From positions 88,946,513-89,010,512 of the forward strand of contig CM051521.1 in assembly GCA_028015205.1 (NCBI GenBank): 64,000 bases of DNA. The letters are read 5' to 3'. A program made the translations under genes and the position numbers. Position 1 is the stretch's first letter, and each line of letters begins with the position of its first letter. Positions 48,001 through 60,000 of this stretch are shown here, piece by piece. The stretch is from Mytilisepta virgata. Taxonomy: Eukaryota > Mollusca > Bivalvia > Mytilida > Mytilidae. The notes below the pieces were generated by a model. The model did not search any database and was not told the origin of the DNA. It saw only the letters and a program-made list of their open reading frames with translations.

Positions 48001-51000
48001 ATCTTCATGGCTTCAAATGGCTTTATTACATAAGATTTTCTTATTGCAGCAAACAGATTTAGAAAGTGGAGAAGCTACATCACCTGATTCTGTCAACACA
48101 GCTACATCAACAGCATCACAGGGTTCAGGTGTTGGACCAAAACGTCTCCATGTGTCAAATATCCCATTTAGATTTAGAGAAGCAGATTTGAAAAGTTTAT
48201 TAGGGGTAGGTAGTGATAGACACAAAAGTGAAAGAGATTTTATCTGACAATAACAATTCAAATTTTAATGATTTATTATATGCCAACATAAAAACAAGTT
48301 TAAAATGCACTTACAGTACTACCTCATACAGCTGGAGTTCAATTATAAGGTTATGACTAGGGGAAAAAATAGTTTCAAAATGAGTTGTCTGTCTTAAAGA
48401 ATACTTGGTTTTTTGTATTTTTTGTCATAAACAAAACAGGAGATACTAGAAATATGGTGCAATATTAAAAATTTCATAATCTTTATATACATTTAAATTG
48501 AAGCCTTATCCATTCTTAGTATCAAGACCTCTTATAACATTGGAAATGTGTGCCTCTTTTATAAAAGCAATTATTATAAAGCCTTAAGAAACTAAATAAG
48601 CTTTATATCATTTAAATCTGATCTTCATTATATGTGAATATTTTCTTTGACATAGTTTATTGAATTACAAGTTTGAGATAAATCGTTAAATAGCTTTAAA
48701 AAGTTTTGTATAATGACCAATTTTGAACTCATTACTAGACCTTTAATGACCAAGAAATTGTTTTTATTTCTCCAATGGTGTTATAGAAAGAAATGATATG
48801 TGTGACTTAAATCTTAAGCTTCAATGGCAGTTGTTACTGAGATATTGATTTTTGCGAGCAATTTCGTCATAAGCTAGAGGCAAATAAAATTGCTGTGTAA
48901 ATTATTCTCCCCATTCTTGTAGATAATGACACACGTTCATCTCACTTAGTATTTTCCCTAAGGATAAACATTTTCAGTTACAAAAGCTGAAAATCATTAA
49001 AATTGGGAACAAAGAACATAAGGAGAATCTTTTTCTAAGTGATCACACATCCTCCTTTTGGTAAAATCAATAATATAAAGGATTAAACTTGGTTGTGATA
49101 ATAACTTTGCATGTCAAAGCTTTATCAATATCATATAGTTAATTAGATTTGTCTGCACAGCAAATAACACTGCAGTGAAGTTCTTGAAATTTGAGTTACT
49201 ACATCAGATATCTGAAATTCATTGTATATGGAAACCTTTTGTAGGCAATTTATAACATAGTTTCTAGAGAGCCTTATTCATATTTGATAGGAAATTTTTG
49301 TCCTTATATAAAAACAAATTTCCTAGAGCTTGTTGGGAAGATTTATATTTAGATTTCTTCCTCTTCAGCTTTAAAATCCAGAAAAAAAAGTGCCAGTGAC
49401 TATCATACTGGCATTTTAAAGGCTTTTGTTGGAGTGCTTCTTGTAATGTTTAGATCCATTAAAATAAACACATCCTAAATTGACAAAGACAGGGACTTTC
49501 AGTTATCCGGTGGGAATGAAAACTTAAATGCTATGTTATGACAGGAAATAGATTTTCAGAAACCGTTATGGTTTGGATAAAAGTAAAGTTCATAGTGACT
49601 TAAATAACTTAAAAATTTAGATCGACCGCAAATAATTATGCTGAATCAGGCAGATGAACATTAAAATTTTCATCCTGTATAAAAGACAAAGCATCAATAA
49701 AATTTTACTAATGTATTGAATACTTTTGTTAAAAAATATCTATCTCTATAGCAAGTTGGTATATGTTCACAAAAGGGAGATAATTATTATTTGCATATAA
49801 CCCAATGTGTTTTTATGCAAATGTGGAATTATCAGCCCTTTTGCCTGATATTTGTAGCATGATATAGTGATATAATCTCATAAATGTTTCCCTCTATTTA
49901 GGTATGTCTCATATTAAATGCAATTTTTTTCTAGAGTATCGCAATATAAAAACAAATGTGACATTGTAGTAAAGCCATGAGTATTTCATCAAGAAATAGC
50001 TGCAGAAATATGTTACCGTACTACAGATTGGCAAATTTTAATTTAAATTTTCTTGTTTATTTTTATTTCAGCAATTTGGAAAAATAATAGATGTAGAGAT
50101 AATTTTCAATGAAAGAGGTTCCAAGGTAAGATTTAAAACTACTTACATGAATCATCATATGCAAAAAAAAATTTTTTAATGTTGGTAAAATTAGAAAAAC
50201 ACTAATTGAAATAATTTTGAAGTTCTTAGTAATTGCTAAATTAAGCAAATTTCAATTTTTAAAAAAAATGAAGTTTTCACTCATTAATATTGATCTGACA
50301 GTTTATATCAATAAATATTATTTATTGGGTAATTTACTGATGTTGAAAGAAAAAAAAGATGCAAAATTGATAATGTTCTAATATGATGATTCATCTTATA
50401 TTTAGTTATATGCTTTATGATATTATTCAATTTAGGTGAAGATGCATATCTACATTTCCTGCCCTTTCAAAAGAATTACATTAATAGCAAACTTTAAGTT
50501 CTGAAGAGAAAATTAGTTTTATCAGACACAAATGTTACATTGAATTATTAAATTGATATTCTAATTTTTGTACAGTCAGATGTTATTGTTGATGACTTTG
50601 GTCTTAGTATTAATAAATATGAGGGGGAAAAATATTTCGTTACCATAATATCAAGTAAAAATGGTTCTTTGTGATTCTTTTGAAAGGGTTTTAGTACAAA
50701 TCTCTACTAGCTACATTGCTTGGGTACTATACATATATTTGTTCATTATTTTAGTATTCAGATTTCTCCAATTTTGTAGAAAAAATTTCATTGATTTTGA
50801 ACTACAGCAAACAATATGGCTAGTCATATATACAGTATCACACATATGTCTGGAATTATTTATGATAATAAGACATGCTGTTGGGCAAGATGAACTGTAC
50901 CAAAAATTTCCTTGACCCCTGTGTCATTAGAATATCTCATTAAAATGCAGTTTTGTTTCTAAATGTTTAAAAATTAGTCTTATTATAATAATATATATAT

Positions 51001-54000
51001 CTTTATTTTGTAATTGTACAGATGTTGAATTTTTTTTCAAAATATTGATGCTTTTAATTCATTAATCTCTGACCAGTTTAAACGTGAAGACAGGTAAACG
51101 AACACTGCATGCCTCTTTACTCCGTACTCCAGAATCATATCCTCTGGTCCGGCTTTCCTGTGTATGTCTGCGTCATTGTAGATTGTCTAGATTTAGCTTA
51201 CTAAGAGAGGTTTTAAGGTATATTTTGAATGATGTGATGAAGGGGTTTCAGTTTACTAACAAAAGATGGATTTTTAAAGAAGGTAAATCCCATAGAACAA
51301 AAATTTGACATGCATTATGCATAATATTTGATGCCATTTAGAATGGATACTAATGTAAATGATAGCCCAAAGGAATAGATTTCGAACACTTACTGTATAC
51401 ATGACATGGTATCAATTCGAACACAAAACCAACTACAAGTATGAGTTTTTATAATTCATACAATACACTGCTTAAAAGATATTCCACACATAAACATACC
51501 ATTATGACAATACTTATTGAAATCTGATATGCATCTTCACAACTAAGATTTTGATAAAAAATGAAATGACAGAATGAAACTTTGAAAAAAAACCTGTATT
51601 TTTGTAAATTTTGAAGAAAATCTTGTATATGAATATTTATTTAATGTTGAAACAGTTGTTTGTCATTTCATTTCTTGTCATCTAAGATCATAATTACAAT
51701 TTTTCAAAATGCTTATTTCACATAGCCTCAAGGATTTTCTAATAAATTGTTTATAATTCATTAAAATATTATACATGTTTTGAAAGATGAACAAAGTTTA
51801 TTTTGACATGTTTTTGCATCATTGTAACTTAAATTAATTGAATCCTTGATGCATGTGAGAATGATTAATCTTAGCTGAAAAACATGCCAGATTGGTATGG
51901 TAGAATTGACAAATTATTATATTTGAGCCAAATATTCATCTACTTTGATGTTTTGCTGTTTTGAAAGAAATCCAAGAAATATCAAGAGATAATTAAATTT
52001 TTTGGTCAGTGAACTGAGTCAAATGATTATTTTATCAGAAATAAGAGAAGATTGCTGGAATTCTGGCAAGTTTTTCACAGCTTTGATATAATGTTAATCA
52101 ACTGGTTACAAAGAGTTTTGGCAGTGTGTCAATCTGTGATTACCACCTTTGTAAACAAAATACCTCAGCCATTGCTTTAATTGATTATAACCCTAAGGTG
52201 AAAAAATGGAATCCACCTACATTCTTTTCTTCTGAAACAAAGTATTTGCATTAAAATTTCCCCAAAAAGTTATTCAGAGTGAAAATTTGACAACTTCTTT
52301 TTTTAAGGACATATATTTTATTATAAAATTTCTTGTTAATGCTTTACATCCTAAATAGAAATAAAAATTAACCTTTTGAACACACATTTGAGGTGCATGT
52401 TACCAGTTAGTCTGTATGTACTCAATTGTAATAACAGATTGATACTTGCTGAAATTGTTGGTAACTGTATCATTATGTATTTAAAAATTCTATACATTAT
52501 ATGTTTGTATGTCTAATTGTTGGTGTCCACTGTCGAGTTTTCAGATGGTGTCGTCCGCTTTCGCGGCATGACAGCATGTCAGTGCTTTGTAGAGCATGTC
52601 CCTCCCAGGACAGATCATTCTTCGTACAATATTAAAATGGACTATTATTGATTATTATTCAAGTCATGCATGTTTTATTTTATTATTACAAAAAATCATG
52701 ATAATTAATTGATGCCATAAATTATGTTGTTTTGCACGAATTTAATGCATGCTCCTTATTTTCCTCATGCATGCAGGGATTTGGTTTTGTAACTTTCGAA
52801 AGTAGTGCAGAAGCAGACCGAGCACGAGAGAAAATGAACGGCACTGTGGTTGAGGGACGAAAGATTGAGGTGCATGTCCATAGTCCAATTTGTGGTAGCA
52901 CAACACAAACTGCTAAGTCTTTACAATTTAAATTAATGTTCAGTATAAAGAAATGCCCGTCTTATATTAATGTTTTATCTTGTGATACTTTATAAAACCC
53001 TTTGTTTTTACAACAGCCTTCATTTGCATAAGTACTTACCTTAAAGAGAATAACAAAAGTTCAAACTTTAGATGTAATGAATTCATATGTTTGCAGGTCA
53101 TTCATTTCACTTCGGATGCTTTATATTTTTCTTAAATGAAATGATCTTAAAAAAATTTTAACAAAAAAATACAAATATTAAATTTTGGAAAGGTCAAAAA
53201 TGGCTGTTAAATGCAAGGGATTATAGATATTCTGTTTTCCTATATCTTAAAAATGTGGAAATGTTTATTTCTTTGTATTGTTTCACCCGAGCAGTGTTTA
53301 ATTCGTTGCATTTTGACGAGGAACGTTTAGCTGCAAATATACTCTCAATACTATACAGATCACAGAGTGTGTATACTATTATTATCTTTTTTTAAGTTCG
53401 GTTTTTGCCTTTCTGTTACATGTTACTTATGCGTTTGTTTGTTAGCTATTTAGATCTTGGTCTGAAATCACTACATGGCATTTCTTCATGCTGTATTTTA
53501 TTATTATTTTGTATTACTTAAAACTATATTAATTCCATTACAAAAACAAAACATATAAAACAAAATATTTGCTTCTTGATAGCTTAACAAACCATTGGTC
53601 CAAAAGATTGGTGTTCGCTGGTTTCGCGGTAGGTAGGTGAACACCTCGTTTACACATTCTATTGAAAATTTTAACTAGAATCGTTGGATGTGGTATTATA
53701 AATGTCATACTGTACATTGCTGAAATTTTTTTGTAAATTTTATTTTTGAACACGATAGTAGAAACGATTATGCTTCATTTTATTTTATTTTTTAAAAATG
53801 GGTTTAATGAATAGAATATGTATTTCATTTACAATACCTTGTCCCAAAGAGAAAAACCACATAAAAAATGTCAGAAAGAAAATGTATATCTACAAAATCG
53901 CCTGACTTGGTACAGATGCATTGATTCAAAGTTGAAACAACAATTTACACTCAAAAACACTACAGAATACAGTTTAGTAGAGGTCCAACATATTCTCAAA

Positions 54001-57000
54001 AATGAATAAAATTTATAGATGTAATAAAACTAAAAAAGAAGTTCCCTAATTAGTTCTGTTTGGTAAAAGGTCATACCTTTGAAATACATGTTATACAAAG
54101 GTGTAAGGCTAATGAATGTAGGTTATTATTCTCTTACAATAAATAAATATATTTAGCATGTTTGTTGCCTTTAGATTTTTTTTCAATGTTGGATCTCTAC
54201 ATAAAATAATACACATCTCTTTGGGCCTGAATGGGCTACAGAACTGTTATAATTATGTAATTTGATAGAATAAGGCTTTGGCATAACAAAATATCTGGTG
54301 GCAAAACCTTATGGGAAATCATAATCAATTATATTAATTGAGTTTTTCCAAAACATCAATTATTCAGTAATTTTTCTAGTAAGACTGCATGGTTGATAGA
54401 TTGCAATGATTTATTAATTCTTAGAAATTTTTTTTGCTGATATTTTAGTTTAACTTCATTTTTAGTAGGTAATTCTTGTTACAACCAGATATTTTGTTAA
54501 TAGACAAAATGATTTGTAAATAATCAGTCTTAAACTATAACTGCAGATTTTCGTAGTACTTTAATGTGAAAACTTGTAAAATTTAGGAAAAAATGAAAAA
54601 AGGTATTTGCATATAGTACTTTCAATTTGAAATATCAAAAATTAAAAACAAAACTGCAGTTATAGGTGTCAAAGTGTTATATGTATTTCTTTAATTTATA
54701 TTCTTTTCGTGTGAATTTTCTTGGCCTTTTGATATACTTAAAACTCTGTCATTTAATTGAGCTGTTTAGTAGCATTAGCCATTTCAAGGGAAGTCTTCAA
54801 AAAGATATAGTCATCACATTTGGCCATTTAAAATTTGGTTTCCCAATAAATATCTGGAAAATAAATCTTGAATAAGGAAAAAAAGTTCTTGTATGCCTAT
54901 CCTAAGACTCACACGAGTTTTCCTAGTTTTGATTTAATTTTTTTTTAAATCCATGTAATAAAGCAGTGGAGGTATCACAGAGAAACAGCAAAAAAAATCA
55001 ATATGGCATCTAATTTGAGTTATTAAATATCAATATGATACATTGTTATATCGACAAAGTAAGCCCCCATACTATCTTTATTGACAATATGATTATGCCT
55101 GGGGAGAGTTAAGATCAGTTTTAATGGATTAAATGGATAAGCAAAATTTGATTTAGGATAACAGAAGGCCAAGATTATCTTCCAACCTGAAGTAGATCTA
55201 AAAATTTCAAGGAACACAAGTCAATATTAATTAAATTCTTCATTCTTGGTGATATTTCAAAATTTAATAGTGATTTGGGGGGAAGTAATTACCATATGGT
55301 ATTTTTTTTATCAGAAATAAACAGGTTTAATTCAGTTTGGAAGATCATTCACACACTGTGTATGAAATGTATGATGATGTTTATGCTTGTTGATATAATC
55401 CAACCTGCTTTCTAAAGTGTTGCCATTTTATAAATTAGGTTAACAATGCCACTGCCCGAGTCTTGACCAAAAAATCGGTTGCTGCACCCACAATCCCAAA
55501 TGGTAAGATACCCTAGTATAGAATGTATGACTTTTGGCCTTGACTGGATTGACATGAAATTACAGTTTTATATTTTAAGAATGCTTGGTTCATATATTGG
55601 CCTCTCTAAAATTTTAATTTATAAGATAAACTTTTTTCAGTTTGATAAAAAAAAAAACCCATCAAGGCCAAAAGTTAAAAAAACCCTCATGCAGTATGCA
55701 GTTCAGCAAATGAAGATAACATGACAATTTTGTTCAATTTACAGGCCATTCCAGATTCCAAAAAAGTACACATAAAAAATAGCAGGTGTATGAATGTTTT
55801 CAGTATTATTTTATTTCTATTATTTATCATTGTAAAGTGTTGCTGTAATTGCATGCTGCATTATGAGAGTAATTTTAGCTTGGAATTCTATAATGCTGGT
55901 AAAATGTGATATTACGCGACAAGGCCGGCATGGGATGGGAATGTCAATATTAATGTGGGTACCACTATGTATGGATAAATAACAAGGCATGTCTGGATAA
56001 AAGGGTATCAACATTTCTAAAATTTGCATCTGCCAAATTAATGCTGAACTCTGCATATTTTTTCCCCAAACCGCATCATGCAGAAAATAAACTAACGGTT
56101 TAAAAGTCGTGCATTAAGAATGACCCTTTAAGTTAAGATTTGTGTTGCCAAATTGAAGCTCCCAGTATGTTTCGTGTAGTATTTGTGCAGTAATGTAGGA
56201 AATTTTGAACTGACTCCCATATGTGCCTCATTTTCTTACAAAATTAAGTATTCTAGTAGATCTTGCTACAATTTCCATTTAACTATAACTGTTTTTTTGT
56301 CTGTAGTATAAAACTTTTAATTTATCAACTTTTGATTGTTGCATCGGTATGTGTTCAACATGTTGCAAATTGCAGCATTGTGATTGATACAGTGTAATGC
56401 CTGAATCTAAATAGACGGTTTCTTGCATAGATGTGATCAAAAATGCATATTGTATTTCTTTTACACATTAAATGCACATACATGTACAATACTAGCATGC
56501 AATTGTATTGAGTTTCATTCAGTTTCCTAGTGTTTATGTTAATGGTCCAATTTTCAGCTGCTGCATTAAGAGGAGTAGCATTGACCAGAGGAAGAGCAGC
56601 TGCTGCTGCCATAGCCAACAGAGGTGTCTATAGTGCTGCCGCATTAGCTGCAGCGGCTGCTGTACGGCATCCTACACCATTAGCAACTGCAGCCACAGCA
56701 TTACCTTATGCGTAAGTATAAAAGAAATAGTTTTTTCAGTCTTCTGTGTTTGATATCTGGATTAGAGAAAAAAAACATCCTTGATTTCTCCCCAACTTGT
56801 ACTTATCTGTCACTATCTATATAATTTATATATATATTATGTAATATACAACCTTCATATAGATAATGTGCTTACAAAGTAAAACTTATGTGCCAACAGT
56901 TTTAGTGCCACTTACAATCCTATGAACTATACAGATATTCAGTGCTGCTGTTAGGTAAATTTGTTTTAGTTTGATGATAAAGGGCATTGAATTGTGCAGC

Positions 57001-60000
57001 ATGTCATGTATATTTTAAACTGTGTAAGATTTCATTAAAATGTCTCAAATTTTCACCTAACTCAAACAATGTTATGATTCATATTATGAATGGGTGGATT
57101 TGTAATTTAAGGTCAGAGATTCAATCTCACTTGAATGAAGTATAAAAAGTGTATTATGTAAATTACACAATATACAATAGGGAAAAAGTGTAGGAAGTAA
57201 TAATGTTACAATATTGATAAGGTATATAATAAATCACCTGTTATTTCTACATGCTGAGACATTGGAATTAAAAAGTCTGTTCATATTCCCCAGCAAAACA
57301 CATTGTTCAGAAATGAAAAAAAAGCTTGTGTAAATAAACAACAAAAAGGATAATATTTAAGTTCAACAATGACATACCAATCAATCAAAGCAACCAAACT
57401 GACAGATCACTGGGCAAAAAATAACATAAAAGAGTACAAAACACAAACATGTCAGAACACAACTGAGAGTCTGGATAGTCTGACTTGGTACAGACACTCA
57501 ACATCGGTTCTATTAAAATGTCCAAGGCCCTTTTTAATCTATGTTAAGCAAGAGCAGATGGGCAGATAGGGTAGTAAGTTTTTTTATACGACCGCAAAAT
57601 TTTTGCGGTCGTATATTGGTATGACGTTGGCGTCGTCGTCGTCGTCGTCGTCGTCCGTCGTCCGTCGGAGTCTGTAGACATTTGGTTTTCGCACTATAAC
57701 TTTAGTATAAGTTAATAGAAATCTATGAAATTTAAACACAAGGTTTATGACCACAAAAGGAAGGTTGGGATTGATTTTGGGAGTTTTGGTCCCAAGAGTT
57801 TAAGAATCAGGGGCCAAAAAAGGGCCCAATAAGCATTTTTCTTGGTTTTCGCACAATAACTCTAGTATAAGTAAATAGAAATCTATGAAATTTTAACACA
57901 AGGTTTATGACCACAAAAGGAAGGTTGGGATTGTTTTTGGGAGTTTTGGTCCCAACAGTTTAGGAATTAGGGGCTAAAAAAGGCCCAAATAAGCATTTGT
58001 CTTGGTTTTTGCACAATAACTTTAGTATAAGTAAATAGAAATCTATGAAATTTAAACACAAGGTTTATGACCACAAAAGGAAGGTTGGGATTGATTTTTG
58101 GAGTTTTGGTCCCAACAGTTTAGGAATTAGGGGCCAAAAGGGTCCAAAATTAAACTTTGTTTGATTTCATCGAAAATTGAACTATTGGGGTTCTTTGATA
58201 TGCCGAATCTAACCGTGCATTTAGATTCTTAATTTTTGGTCCCGTTTTCAAATTGGTCTACATTAAGGTCCAAAGGGTCCAAAATTAAACTTAGTTTGAT
58301 TTTAACAAAAATTGAATTCTTGGGGTTCTTTGATATGCTGAATCTAAATATGTACTTAGTTTTTTTATTATGGGCCCAGTTTTCAAGTTGGTCCAAATCG
58401 GGGTCCAAAATTAAAGCTAAAAAAGGGGTAAATTATTTTTTTTGGGGGGTGGGGGCAATTCTCCACAGCATATTGTATCGCACAAGAATTCAAAAATTGA
58501 ATATAAATTCAAATCATATGACCAATTCTAAGTTCTTTATTTCAGTTATTCTGTTTTAGAAACCTATTATGTGTCAAATATTTCAAGAAATTTTCAATTA
58601 CACAGTATTGTGCAATAGCAAGAATCAGTATAATTTAAACCAATTTACATTATTTACATTACAATTAAAGGATAACTTCAGTAACACCCAACAATGACTT
58701 CAATCCAAACATATATATTGAATAAACTTACAAATCAGAAATTTTAAAATTATATGATACTAACATACATACTACTGCTAACAATTAAATATGACTTAGA
58801 GCAAATATGACAACATGATTATAAAAATATGTACAAAGAGGGATAACTCTTTTTTTTATCTCAAATTTTGAATATGTGCTGATGAAGCTTTTTTGTTTAT
58901 CTCATCTAAACTGCTTTTAAATTATGCATATTTAAAATTTGCCATCCATGACTATGATGTCATTTTCTATTTTAATACGTTATGGTGTATTTAAATGGGC
59001 TGTTATGGTTGCAAAGTATCAAGAGAAATGGGGGGGGGGGGGGTGAAAACAAAATTTAGGGGGGGGGGGAATGAGAAATTGGGGAGGGGGCAATTTTTTT
59101 CTCATTTCATAATTCATAAATTAAAAAGGAAATTTCAAATTTTTTTTAGCAAAAAAGGGGGGGTTACAATAAATTTTATTGTTTTTTGTTGTTTTTTTTT
59201 TTTGGGAGGGGGAGTCAATGTGCAACTTCATAGTGTATTGCACAAAAGCTAAAAAAGGGGTAAATTTTTTTTTTTTTTTTTTTTGGGGGGGGGGGGGCAA
59301 TTCTCCACAGCATATTGTATTGCACAAGAAGCAAAAAATTGAATATAAATTGAAATCATATGACCAATTCTAAGTTCTTTGGTTTCAGTTATTCTGTGTC
59401 AGAAACCTATTATGTGTCAAATATTTGAAGAAATTTTCAATTGCACAGTATTGCGCAATAGCAAGAAATTGATATGTGTGCCCAATTTTAAATTGGTTAT
59501 TTCTGATTTATATATAAAAACAAAAAATACTGATATGGTTTGAATAGGTAAATTAAAAATTTTTAAGTTCTTAGACAACATTCATTCTGTGTCAGAAACC
59601 TATGCTGTGTCAAATATTTATTCACAATCCAAATTCAGTATTGTATCAAGCTTGAATGTTGTGTTCATAATTGCCCCAACTATTCAGGGTTCGACATCTG
59701 CGGTCGTATCTAGCTGCGCCCAGCGGAGCATTTTATTTATAAACTATTTTTTAAATAAAACATAGGTTTTTACCAAGAATAGATTAAAAATGGAATTTGA
59801 GTGTTGCTGGCAATTTTTGTTTGGATTGGAAACAGGATCATTTCAAGTTTTGAGCTTATAAGAGAAAGTGATATTGCAGAATGTCAAGAGTTACAGTAGA
59901 TTTAGTTATACATGTGTACCTGTATTTTCATGTGCTAATTATTTTCTTTCAGTGGACTAATTCAAGATCCTTATTTAGCAGCTACATATGCAGCAGCTGA

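Larger units (their letters stand above)
57585..59735 (+). mobile_element. ~2.1-kb Helitron-like non-autonomous composite in intron 8
   Basis: Starts with a perfect 31-bp palindrome (57585-57615, arms TATACGACCGCAAAA), then a GTC triplet run (57631 onward) and CCGTCGTCCGTCGG. Three ~160-bp units follow (near 57682, 57843, 58001; TTGGTTTTCGCACAATAACT, then CCACAAAAGGAAGGTTGGGA), then two ~130-bp units (near 58134 and 58268; GGTCCAAAATTAAACTT). A ~230-bp segment at 58395-58625 is repeated at 59243-59467. It closes at TCGACATCTGCGGTCGTATC, then TAGCTGCGCCCAGCGGAGC, which echoes the opening palindrome and can form a short hairpin. No coding capacity. The plan parallels copies A-F but the sequences differ. 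Confidence 0.7.

Noticed and set aside
51077..51093. Possible 17-nt microexon (GACCAG|...|GTAAACG) in intron 5
   Set aside because: It would shift the frame in the middle of the RRM, between exons whose junction (GSK|GFGF) is invariant in the family.
52870..52995. Continuation of the exon 6 ORF into the intron
   Set aside because: The next RRM residues (VNNATARV) are in exon 7; the intron-encoded residues have no family match.
59030..59300. G-rich runs as G-quadruplex regulatory elements
   Set aside because: They are homopolymer runs inside a mobile-element copy and more likely reflect slippage or sequencing error.
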